DNA of 64,000 nucleotides from positions 1,984,001 to 2,048,000 of the forward strand of contig NZ_JACKXE010000001.1 in the NCBI RefSeq assembly GCF_014212315.1, read 5' to 3'. Origin of the DNA: Nocardioides luti. Lineage in GTDB: Bacteria; Actinomycetota; Actinomycetes; Propionibacteriales; Nocardioidaceae. Positions 1-7,066 of the stretch are shown here, piece after piece. The position numbers were made by a program, and so were the translations under genes. The notes beneath the pieces are model-generated. The model ran no database searches. It had not been told where the DNA came from and was given only the letters and a program-made list of their open reading frames with translations. How positions within the stretch are numbered: the stretch's first letter is position 1; each line of letters begins with the position of its first letter.

Positions 1-134
1 AACTTCTCCGTCAGGCGCTGGCCGGGCAGAAAATGACCGGACACGATCGCCGCCCGTACCGCTTGGAACACCTGCTCCCGCACGGTCGACACGGGTCGCT
101 CGATCCGCATGTCGCCCGCTTTGTAGACATCCAT
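1..134 (-). CDS. GntR-family regulator, N-terminal fragment cut by window edge
   Basis: Reading from the ATG at 134 towards base 1 gives about 44 residues that match, nearly residue for residue, the start of the complete GntR regulator at 5231..5911. Both have a basic RPxxTVREQV segment followed by AIVSGxFxPGQRLTEK, which is the first helix and turn of the GntR winged helix. The rest of the gene lies outside the window. A GAGGTG sequence upstream of the ATG can serve as ribosome binding site. By analogy with its paralogue it would carry a C-terminal FCD ligand domain, which cannot be seen here. It probably regulates the adjacent SDR/thiolase operon or genes beyond the edge. Confidence 0.75.
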   Translation of the reverse strand, partial: MDVYKAGDMRIERPVSTVREQVFQAVRAAIVSGHFLPGQRLTEK

Positions 135-181
135 CTGCTCATGCACCTCGCTCCATTCCCTCGAAGCCGAGGGCACGATGC

Positions 182-943
182 TCATGCCGTCACAGGGGGT
201 CGGGCGTACACGCTCTTGCCACCACACACGTACAACACCTGTCCCGTCACCTGCCTGGCGCCGGCTCCAGCGAGGAAGCTCGCCGCCCACGCGACGTCCT
301 CGGCGCGGCCGATCGTGCCGCTGGGCTGGGACTGGGCGAGGCGCTCGAGTACTTCCGTCGGCTCGCTGCGCAGTAGCGGCGTATCGATGAGACCCGGCGC
401 CACGCAGTTTACTGTGATGCCGTACTTCGCGACCTCGATGGCCAGGCTGCGTGTCATAGAGACGACGCCGCCCTTGGATGCAGAATACGCAGTCTGTCCC
501 CACCAACCCAGCCAGGCCCTGGAGGCGATGTTGATTATCGTCCCCTCGCGCCGCGGGATCATGAGCCGCAGCGCTTCCTGCGAACAGTGGAACGTCCCGG
601 TCAGGTTGACGTCGAGGGTTCTGCGCCACTCGGCGTCGCTGACCCTCCGGATGCCTCGGTCAATATTAATCCCGGCACTGTTCACCAGGATGTCCGGAGA
701 GCCGAGGCGCTTCGTGCATGCCTCGAACAGATAGGTGACCGCCTCACGCGATGAGATGTCTACGCCGAGGCTCGTGAGGGTCTCCCCGGTGGGATCCAGC
801 TCGCTGGCGACGTCGCGCGCACCGGTCTCGTTGAGATCGGCGATCAGCACCTTGGCGCCCTGCGCTGAGAGCGACCGGACGATGCTCAGTCCGATACCAC
901 TCGCGCCGCCCGTGACCACAGCGGTCTTTCCCATAAAACTCAT
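182..943 (-). CDS. Short-chain dehydrogenase/reductase, catalytically complete (BbsD-like partner)
   Basis: A 253-residue NAD(P)-dependent classical SDR. It has the TGGASGIG nucleotide-binding motif (11-18), VNSAG (88-92), and catalytic Ser141, Tyr153 and Lys157. The start is taken at the ATG at 943, which has AAGG upstream and begins right at the family N-terminus; an in-frame ATG at 1024 would add 27 unlike residues and run into the upstream gene. It is the last gene of a run of DUF35 protein, thiolase, degenerate SDR and this SDR. That is the order of bbsA-B-C-D, where BbsD is the active subunit oxidising 2-(alpha-hydroxybenzyl)succinyl-CoA with a dead partner, BbsC. Here the likely reaction is oxidation of a 3-hydroxyacyl-CoA to the 3-oxo ester that the thiolase cleaves. 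The substrate is unknown. Confidence 0.85.
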   Translation of the reverse strand: MSFMGKTAVVTGGASGIGLSIVRSLSAQGAKVLIADLNETGARDVASELDPTGETLTSLGVDISSREAVTYLFEACTKRLGSPDILVNSAGINIDRGIRRVSDAEWRRTLDVNLTGTFHCSQEALRLMIPRREGTIINIASRAWLGWWGQTAYSASKGGVVSMTRSLAIEVAKYGITVNCVAPGLIDTPLLRSEPTEVLERLAQSQPSGTIGRAEDVAWAASFLAGAGARQVTGQVLYVCGGKSVYARPPVTA

Positions 944-984
944 TGCTTGACCTTGTCTTTTGTTGACGCGAGCAGGCGACGGCG

Positions 985-1614
985 TCACACCGACAGGCTC
1001 GACACGAGACTCGACCCACCGCACACGTAGAACTGCTGCCCGGTGATGTATCCGCTGCGGGCATCGACGAAGAACTGGACCGCGTCGGCCACGTCGCGCG
1101 GCGTGATAGACCGTAGCGTCAGCGGCTTCGGCGCTGGCCAGTCTGACAGGACTCCCTGCGCGTCATCATCGGGCTCGAGGTCGTCGAGGTTTGCCACGAC
1201 CACGTTGACGGTGATGCCTCGTCGCGCGAGCTTCAGCGCCAGGCTCCGAGCCGCCGAGGCGATCCCGCCCGCCTGGACCGCCGCTTCCAGCGACGTCGGC
1301 CAACCCAGAACCTCCCGCCCGACGAGAGCGACCACACGTGCGTGGCCCTCGTGGAACCGATCAACCAGCTGCTCCACCGTCGCGACGAAGGAAGTCGCCG
1401 CCGAGGCGTTGACCTCCGACTCTGCGAGCCCTTGGGCAAAGACGAGTGCGTTCAGTTCGGTCTCTGGCGAAATCTCGTCGACGAACGTCCAGCCTTCCGC
1501 CTCCAACCGATGGACGATCTCGGTGGCGATGCTGCCCGAACCCACGATGTGCGCGGTGCCGCCCTGCGTCTGTTTTTCCTGCACGGACCTCTCCCTTCTG
1601 CGTGCACCCGCCAT
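985..1614 (-). CDS. Degenerate SDR lacking the catalytic triad (BbsC-like pseudoenzyme subunit)
   Basis: A 209-residue protein of SDR fold. A shortened glycine motif, GSGSIA, is at 25-30, and the C-terminal half aligns without gaps to the active SDR at 182..943 (for example RSLALKLARRGITVN and the YITGQQFYVCGG tail). At the catalytic positions Ser, Tyr and Lys are replaced by Gly99, Ala111 and Ala115, so it should not catalyse. The reading frame is intact and the start overlaps the thiolase stop as TGATG, so it looks like a maintained gene. In the anaerobic toluene pathway an inactive SDR, BbsC, forms a heterotetramer with active BbsD; the same arrangement is inferred here. Translation may begin at a later codon because the first 18 residues are not SDR-like. 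Confidence 0.8.
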   Translation of the reverse strand: MAGARRRERSVQEKQTQGGTAHIVGSGSIATEIVHRLEAEGWTFVDEISPETELNALVFAQGLAESEVNASAATSFVATVEQLVDRFHEGHARVVALVGREVLGWPTSLEAAVQAGGIASAARSLALKLARRGITVNVVVANLDDLEPDDDAQGVLSDWPAPKPLTLRSITPRDVADAVQFFVDARSGYITGQQFYVCGGSSLVSSLSV

Positions 1615-2753
1615 CAGACGGCGAGGATGTGAACGGCACAGGCGCCGTTGTCGACTCCATAGATGCCACCGCCCGTGACGTGCGTGAGGGCCACACTGGC
1701 GCCTGCGACTTGGTTCTCGCCAGCTTCGCCAATCAACTGGAGGAACGACTCGCAGAGCTGCGCGACGCCCGTGGCTCCCACCGGGTGTCCACGCGAGAGC
1801 AGTCCGCCACTGGGATTGACCGCGACGCGACCGTCGATATCGAACTCGCCTTCGGCCACCGCCCGGTGCGCAGTTCCGCGCTCCGCCAGCCCCATCGCCT
1901 CCGAGTGCAAGAACTCGGCGATGGTGAACGCATCATGCAGCTCGACGACGTCCAAGTCGCCGGCCTTGAGCCCAGCTGCCTCGAACGCGGCTGACGCGGC
2001 ACGGTACGTGATGTCGGGCCAGGTCATATCCTTCGCGGACGTGCGGAAGACGCCGGACCTTACGACACTCGCGAGCATCTCCACCTGCGGCAGCCCAAGC
2101 GCCTGCGCGACCTCTGCGGTGCACAGCAGAACCGCCGCTGCCCCGTCGTTGCTGGGGCAGCAGTGGAACAGTCGCAGCGGGTCGGCGATCAGTCGGGACT
2201 CCTCGACCTCGTCGAACGTCACCGCGCGGTCGCCGAAGTGCGCCCGCGGGTTGGTGGCACCATTGCGGCGGTTCTTGACCGACACGTGGGACAGCGCCGA
2301 CGCATCAACGCCAAAGTCGTGCAGGTAGCGCTGCGCACGCATGGCGTACGTCGCGGGCATCACGACGCCCAAGTCGACCTCGATGTCCCTCGTGGTCAGC
2401 TTGAGCGGCCCCGCGCCCATGGAGGTCAGGTTCTCCGCCCCGACCGCGATGGCGATGTCGGCGCTGCCCGTCGCAACGGCCTGCCAGGCCAGGTGCACCG
2501 CCGAGGCGCCGCTCGCGCAGGCGTTCTCCACCGTGAAGATCGGCTGGCCGGACACACCGATGCCCTGGAAAATCCGCTGGCCCACCAGCGAGCCGCCGTA
2601 GAGCGTCCCCGCGACCCCGTAGTCGACATCAGCCGATGCCACGCCGGTCGAGTCGAGCAGACTGCTCACAGCTTCGACTCCCAGGCTCACAGCGTCACGC
2701 CCGAGCTTCCCGAAGCCAGGCGAACTGGCGCCCGCGACATAGACCTTTCTCAT
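1614..2753 (-). CDS. Thiolase of the SCP2/lipid-transfer type (BbsB-like)
   Basis: A 379-residue thiolase. The nucleophile Cys79 lies in NACASG, followed by a HDAF motif and a GHPVGATG motif near the C-terminus. The last motif reads HVTGGG rather than the CxGGG of FadA-type thiolases, as in the SCP2-like branch that works with a DUF35 partner. The start overlaps the DUF35 stop by four bases (ATGA) and the stop overlaps the next gene (TGATG), so translation is likely coupled. The role is CoA-dependent cleavage of a 3-oxoacyl-CoA. The known relative with this gene order is BbsAB, which splits benzoylsuccinyl-CoA into benzoyl-CoA and succinyl-CoA. Other DUF35-dependent thiolases act in steroid side-chain breakdown, so the substrate is open. 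Confidence 0.85.
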   Translation of the reverse strand: MRKVYVAGASSPGFGKLGRDAVSLGVEAVSSLLDSTGVASADVDYGVAGTLYGGSLVGQRIFQGIGVSGQPIFTVENACASGASAVHLAWQAVATGSADIAIAVGAENLTSMGAGPLKLTTRDIEVDLGVVMPATYAMRAQRYLHDFGVDASALSHVSVKNRRNGATNPRAHFGDRAVTFDEVEESRLIADPLRLFHCCPSNDGAAAVLLCTAEVAQALGLPQVEMLASVVRSGVFRTSAKDMTWPDITYRAASAAFEAAGLKAGDLDVVELHDAFTIAEFLHSEAMGLAERGTAHRAVAEGEFDIDGRVAVNPSGGLLSRGHPVGATGVAQLCESFLQLIGEAGENQVAGASVALTHVTGGGIYGVDNGACAVHILAV

Positions 2754-3148
2754 GAAGCGACCACCTCAGCCACGTATGACACCAACACATCGGAATCCGT
2801 TGCACCGACCTGGTCCTGCACGAAGTGCACTCGCGTCCCCGGGGCCAAAGCTGCCTCAGAGCGACAGTGGGTCAGTAGCCGGATCGGGCCCACGTCGACG
2901 TAGGCCAGGGCATACGGCGGCAGGAATCGCGGCTGCCCCGCACGGACGAATGTGCAGGCGTAGACCACGCCCTCGCCCGGCAACTCTTGGGCTTCGACGT
3001 CCCTGGAACCGCACGCGGCGCAACGCTCGCGTGACGGGAACCAACTCTCGTCGCACGCAAGGCAACGGCTCGTATGAAAGGCCACGAGGTCGTTGGTGAC
3101 GGTGTAAGTGTCCGCGGCAATCAGCTGCCGGCCTTCTTCAGATGTCAC
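2750..3148 (-). CDS. Zinc-ribbon/OB-fold DUF35 protein, thiolase partner (BbsA-like)
   Basis: 132 residues with the DUF35 architecture: an N-terminal rubredoxin-like zinc ribbon with two CxxC pairs (Cys29/Cys32 and Cys43/Cys46), then an OB fold (roughly residues 55-128) with the characteristic PPYALAYVDV segment. Such proteins form a stable complex with the neighbouring thiolase and help shape its CoA site; BbsA is the best described example. It is the first gene of a four-gene operon and overlaps the thiolase start by four bases. An operator-like motif lies 24-44 bases upstream of the start. The gene is of normal length. Confidence 0.87.
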   Translation of the reverse strand: MTSEEGRQLIAADTYTVTNDLVAFHTSRCLACDESWFPSRERCAACGSRDVEAQELPGEGVVYACTFVRAGQPRFLPPYALAYVDVGPIRLLTHCRSEAALAPGTRVHFVQDQVGATDSDVLVSYVAEVVAS

Positions 3149-3171
3149 CGGTGTCCTCCGCTGGAATCAGA

Positions 3172-3192
3172 TGTCTAACATCATACAACATA
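3172..3192. promoter_or_regulatory. Operator-like motif upstream of the DUF35/thiolase/SDR operon
   Basis: On the minus strand the site reads GTATGATGTTAGACA in its core. This is identical at 14 of 15 positions to the site at 5016..5038, and its GTATGATGT half recurs at 10379..10387. It lies between the start codon at 3148 and any upstream promoter, a usual place for a GntR/FadR-type (FCD) repressor site. The cognate regulator is inferred to be the GntR at 5231..5911 or the truncated one at the left edge. Confidence 0.45.
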
Positions 3193-3250
3193 CTCTAGGA
3201 GTGTTTCCAATAGCGAGAGGAGATATAGCCAACGTCGTGAGCGCCGAGGC

Positions 3251-4045
3251 CTACCGGCCCTGCCACCTCGGCGGCCGCTTCTCCGCGAACGCCGTTCGAC
3301 CCTCGGTCCGATCGTGGGTCTCCCGAAGAGACCCCCACAGGAACGCCTCCAGCCGAAGCGCGTCCTCCAGCGGTAGATCGGCTCCGAGATTCACCGCGGT
3401 CTTGACGGCCTGGACTGCCAACGGCGCCGCCGACGCGATGCGACCCGCCAACTCAAGGGCGGTGGTCTTGAGTTCCGCAGCCTCGACGACATCGGTGACC
3501 AGCCCGTACCTGAGCGCGTCGGACGCGGACATCCGGTCTCCCGTGAGGAGCATCTTCATGGCGACGCTGCGAGGAATGAGGCGCGGCAGGCGCTGCGTCC
3601 CTCCCTGACCCGGCATACTGCCGATCTTCACCTCGGGAAGGCCCAACTCGGCTCCCACAGCGGCGATTCGCACGTCGCACGCCAGCGCGAGCTCAAGGCC
3701 GGCTCCCAGCGCCATCCCATTGAGTGCCACGAGCGTGGGCTTGTGGAAGTCCACCGGCGGCGCGAACGACAACTGCTGCCCCTTGAGGTACTCGACAACG
3801 TAGGGCGTGCCTCCGGGCGTGGCGGTCTTCTTCAGGTCCATGCCCGTGCAGAAGAATCGCTCACCCGCACCGATCACGACCACGACCACGACGTCATCGT
3901 CCTCAGCAGCCGCCAACCACAGGGAGTTCAGTGCCGACGCGGTCGGCGGGTCGATCGAGTTGCCCGCCTCCGGCCGGCTGATGGTCACCAGGGCGATCCC
4001 GTCGATCATCTCGACCTCCAACCCGGCCACCGTGCCCACCATCAT
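3251..4045 (-). CDS. Enoyl-CoA hydratase/isomerase family protein, both glutamates present
   Basis: A 264-residue crotonase-fold protein. The CoA-binding/oxyanion region reads FFCTGMDL near residue 65, and both hydratase glutamates are present: Glu118 in GAGLELAL and Glu138 in GLPEVKIG, followed by the GGTQRL motif. It should hydrate a trans-2-enoyl-CoA to the 3-hydroxyacyl-CoA that the SDR pair at 182..1614 would oxidise. It follows another crotonase (4108..4932) by 62 bases and precedes the thiolase operon by about 100 bases. A run of six valines near residue 52 lies in the core beta strand. Two consecutive ATG codons (4045 and 4042) make the exact start uncertain by one residue. Confidence 0.85.
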   Translation of the reverse strand: MMVGTVAGLEVEMIDGIALVTISRPEAGNSIDPPTASALNSLWLAAAEDDDVVVVVVIGAGERFFCTGMDLKKTATPGGTPYVVEYLKGQQLSFAPPVDFHKPTLVALNGMALGAGLELALACDVRIAAVGAELGLPEVKIGSMPGQGGTQRLPRLIPRSVAMKMLLTGDRMSASDALRYGLVTDVVEAAELKTTALELAGRIASAAPLAVQAVKTAVNLGADLPLEDALRLEAFLWGSLRETHDRTEGRTAFAEKRPPRWQGR

Positions 4046-4107
4046 CGCCTGCTCCGCCTCTCACGCCTTGGGGTAGGACGCGCGCTCACCTCGGGCGCGC
4101 CGCGTCC

Positions 4108-4932
4108 TCAGTTCTCAAACTTCGCGTCGCGCTCGCGCAACGCGGCGCGCACGCCGATGCGCTGGGACCTCTCGTTCCACTCGCGAGCTGTCTTCGTGTT
4201 GTGGGCGATGATGTCCAGATCCACACCGACGAGCGACGCATGCCGGAACCCCATGGCCTCGAAGGCGGCATTCATGGTGGCCTTGTTCATCGCCAAGACG
4301 TCCTTGGGGATCAGCGTCATTCGTTCGGCGATCGCCCGCGCCTGGCTCTCGAGCCGGTCTGCCGGCACAGCCTCGGTCACCAGACCCATCTCGGCCGCCT
4401 CGACACCCGAGACCGAGTCCCCGGTCAACATCATGCGCTTGGCGGCGCGGATGCCGACGAGCATCGGAAGGGCACTCAGCGGGGGGACACCCAGCGCCCG
4501 GGCACTGGGGAAGCCGATCTTGGCGTCCTCTGCTGCGACAACGACGTCGCACATCATCATGATCTCGGCACCCCCAGCGAGGCAGTGGCCCTGCACCTCG
4601 GCCACGATCGGGACCCGCAGCTCCCACAGGTCGAGCCATCGGCGCACGTTCCGGCGGATCCGCCAGCGGTCCTCGACCGGGTCGGCGAGTATGTATTTCG
4701 ACCGGGTCTCGGAACTTAGGTCGTAACCTGCACAGAAGCTCGGGCCCGCACCCCGCAGGATTACCGCTGAGACGTCGTCAGACTCGTCAAGCTCACCGAG
4801 GATCCGCACGAGGTCCTCGATGAGGCCCGCGCTCAATGCATTGCGCTTCTCAGGCCGATTTAGCGTGACGGTCGCAATCTTGTTGCCGACCTCGACCAGG
4901 CAGACGTCGGTGGATTCAGGCACCTCGACCAA
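4108..4932 (-). CDS. Crotonase-family protein with altered active site
   Basis: A 274-residue crotonase-fold protein with the usual N-terminus (VTLNRPEKRNALS), the FCAGYDL oxyanion region near residue 66 and Glu123 in GGAEIMMM. The second hydratase glutamate is replaced: the aligned segment reads GFPSARALGVPP with Ser143 at that place. It may therefore be a CoA hydrolase, isomerase, retro-Claisen or C-C lyase type rather than a simple hydratase. It is the first gene of its transcription unit. An operator-like site shared with the DUF35/thiolase operon lies about 85-105 bases upstream, so both units are probably co-regulated. Confidence 0.8.
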   Translation of the reverse strand: MVEVPESTDVCLVEVGNKIATVTLNRPEKRNALSAGLIEDLVRILGELDESDDVSAVILRGAGPSFCAGYDLSSETRSKYILADPVEDRWRIRRNVRRWLDLWELRVPIVAEVQGHCLAGGAEIMMMCDVVVAAEDAKIGFPSARALGVPPLSALPMLVGIRAAKRMMLTGDSVSGVEAAEMGLVTEAVPADRLESQARAIAERMTLIPKDVLAMNKATMNAAFEAMGFRHASLVGVDLDIIAHNTKTAREWNERSQRIGVRAALRERDAKFEN

Positions 4933-5230
4933 CTTTCTCGTGGAAGAACGTCACGAGTACGTGCGAGCACCGTTCAGACGGCGCTATCGCGTGGGCTCAA
5001 TCACCGCAGGCTATCTTGTCTGACATCATACGTCTACCATGAAGCAGAGTGTTGCGTGCTCGCAGGCTCGTCCGTCCAGGCGGGCAGCTTCGCGCCGCAG
5101 CAACGACACCAGACGCTGGGGACAAGGTCGAGCCGGCCAGGGCGGCCCGGCTTATAGATGCAAGCTGTCGAGCAGCGGGGCGGCTCATGTGACGCGGCGG
5201 CTCACGATCGCCAGTCCGCGATCGCCGGCT
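4933..5230. other. Intergenic region between crotonase gene and GntR gene
   Basis: About 300 bases without a supportable gene. It holds the promoter side of the crotonase gene at 4108..4932, including the operator-like motif at 5016..5038. The rest lies downstream of the GntR gene (which ends at 5231) and shows no recognisable coding remnant or strong hairpin. Confidence 0.6.
5016..5038. promoter_or_regulatory. Operator-like motif upstream of the crotonase gene
   Basis: On the minus strand it reads GTAGACGTATGATGTCAGAC, then AA. The core GTATGATGTCAGACA differs by one base from the site at 3172..3192. The repeated core in front of two minus-strand operons of the same pathway supports common control by a GntR/FCD regulator. 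The assignment of regulator to site is inference. Confidence 0.45.
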
Positions 5231-5911
5231 TCACCAGCGGTCGGGGTCCTTGAATGTGTCAACGACTGTCAGAGCAGCCGCTCGGGCGGACTCGATGTGC
5301 GCTCGGGTCAAATCTCTGGACTTGCTGCCGTCCCGATCGCGGAGCGCCTCGGCGATGTTCGACATCTGCTGCCAGGCGATGGCGGCGCGCCCGGGAATCG
5401 TCATAGTCAGGCGACGTACGACCTGAACCCGCCAGTGCAGACTGCCCAAGATTTCGGTCAGGACCTCGTTGCCGACGGCCTCGAGCAACAGTCGATCAAA
5501 CTCAGCCGCGGCGGCGATCCGTTCCTCAACGCTCTCGCCCGCCGTGGAAACGCAGCGGTAGAGAGCTTCGAGCTGCTCGCCCGACGCCCGCTCCACACAC
5601 AGCTGGGCCGCCAGAGACTCCAGACCGGCCCGGACGTCGTAGATGTCGTTGATGGTCTGCTCATCTAGGATCGACACACGGATCGCGTTAGTGCCTGTCC
5701 GCTCGATGAGATGGTGGTTCTCCAGATCGCGGAGGGCTTCCCTGATCGACGTACGGCTCGCCCCGGTTTCTTCGATCAGGCGCTTTTCGGTCAATCGCTG
5801 CCCCGGCTGGAAGAACCCCGACACAATGGCCGTCCGAACCGCCTCGACCACCTGCTCGCGGACGGTCGTCTCCGGTCGCGCGATCCGCATGTCCATCGGA
5901 GTGCTAGCCAT
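5231..5911 (-). CDS. GntR-family transcriptional regulator with FCD domain
   Basis: 226 residues. The N-terminal winged helix spans about residues 14-80 (AIVSGFFQPGQRLTEK, SRTSIREALRDLE), followed by an all-helical FCD ligand-binding domain (about 90-215) with the DxR element (DIYDVRAGLE) near residue 90. FCD regulators typically repress catabolic operons and release DNA on binding a carboxylic acid or acyl-CoA. It sits between the MBL-fold hydrolase and the crotonase genes on the same strand. A truncated paralogue lies at the left edge. The repeated GTATGATGT motifs at 3172, 5016 and 10361 are candidate targets. Confidence 0.88.
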   Translation of the reverse strand: MASTPMDMRIARPETTVREQVVEAVRTAIVSGFFQPGQRLTEKRLIEETGASRTSIREALRDLENHHLIERTGTNAIRVSILDEQTINDIYDVRAGLESLAAQLCVERASGEQLEALYRCVSTAGESVEERIAAAAEFDRLLLEAVGNEVLTEILGSLHWRVQVVRRLTMTIPGRAAIAWQQMSNIAEALRDRDGSKSRDLTRAHIESARAAALTVVDTFKDPDRW

Positions 5912-6071
5912 TCAGCCGATTCCTTAACGTTGATCTGCGCCGCCGAACGGGTCGCCCTGCGCATCGTCACGGGATGACGGCCAGGAGCGGCGGGACGGTT
6001 CCGCGTCAAGGTATAGCACTTGGCATTCTCATCGCGCGGCTGCAGAACACATGCAGCGGCGTTTCGGCGTC

Positions 6072-6953
6072 CTACGTTCCCCGACTCGCGGCCAAGGCGA
6101 AGCCATCTCCTCGGCGACGGACCGTGGCGGGCCCGGAAGTCGGGATGTGTCCAGTGCAGCAGACAGTGTCGGTCTCGGCGTACCGCTCTAGGAACGCGCG
6201 ACGGGTCACCGCTGCTGCCCTCGGGTCCAGATCCTTGAAGAAGGAGAGCTCGGGGTAGCGAATCTGCAGCGCCACGTGGAGCAGGTCGCCGGAGAAGACA
6301 ACGCGGTCACGGCGCCGTCCGAACCGGACCGCCACGTGGCCGGCCGTGTGTCCGGCTGTTAGGAGGAGACGACCGTGGTCGCCGATGCTGAAGTCCTCGT
6401 CCACCACGTCAGCCAGCCCGGCGTCGAGGATGGGCAAGATGCTGTCCGCGTACGGCTGGTCCCCGCTCTCGCGGTGGCGCCCCGCCGTCGCCGCTAGTTC
6501 ATCGCGATGGAGTATGTAGCGCGCCCGCGGAAACGTCGGTTGCCAACGCCCCTGGACCAGGCGGGTGTTCCACCCGACGTGGTCGGCGTGCAGGTGCGTG
6601 CAAATGACGTAGTCAACGTCCTCGGGGCGGACGCCCACACGCGCCAGGCCCGACAAGAACTGGTCGTCGGTCTTGCGATGCCACTCCGGACGCCCACGGT
6701 CCTTGTCATTGCCCAGACCGGTGTCCACGACGACCGTGTGATGCGGTGTACGCACCACGAAGGACTGGTACGTCAGGACAAAGTAGTTGTTCTCGGCGAG
6801 CTGCGACCCCAGCCACCCACGATTCTCGTCCAGGACCTCCGAGGTGAGCGCAGGCAGCATCTCGGTGGCGGGCATGAAGGGCGCGACCAGCTCCACCACG
6901 CGGTGGATCGTCATGTCGTCGATCGTGTACGTGTCGACGTCGAGACGGCTCAT
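6072..6953 (-). CDS. Metallo-beta-lactamase-fold hydrolase
   Basis: 293 residues from the ATG at 6953, which is preceded by GGAAGGA; an in-frame ATG at 7022 would add 23 unlike residues. The dinuclear-metal motif THLHADHVGW is present (His120, His122, Asp124, His125). It is followed by HTAGHVAV, FSGDLLH and a distal TGHIPTSG, which together complete the binding site of the lactonase/N-acyl-homoserine-lactone-hydrolase-like branch. The reaction is probably hydrolysis of a lactone, ester or thioester in this catabolic cluster. It lies between the GntR gene and an acyl-CoA dehydrogenase, all on the minus strand. The exact substrate is unknown. Confidence 0.82.
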   Translation of the reverse strand: MSRLDVDTYTIDDMTIHRVVELVAPFMPATEMLPALTSEVLDENRGWLGSQLAENNYFVLTYQSFVVRTPHHTVVVDTGLGNDKDRGRPEWHRKTDDQFLSGLARVGVRPEDVDYVICTHLHADHVGWNTRLVQGRWQPTFPRARYILHRDELAATAGRHRESGDQPYADSILPILDAGLADVVDEDFSIGDHGRLLLTAGHTAGHVAVRFGRRRDRVVFSGDLLHVALQIRYPELSFFKDLDPRAAAVTRRAFLERYAETDTVCCTGHIPTSGPATVRRRGDGFALAASRGT

Positions 6954-7066
6954 CTCAGCTTCATCCTTCCGATTCGGGGAAATCGAGCGGGGCGTGGCGC
7001 CGCATCTGGAGACTGCCAGCACCCCGTGCTCAACCGGCGGTCGGGTAACCGCTGGCCGAGGTCGCC

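Noticed and set aside
943..1024. Longer N-terminus of the SDR at 182..943
   Set aside because: The extra 27 residues do not resemble an SDR, and the frame would run into the upstream SDR; the ATG at 943 has its own ribosome site.
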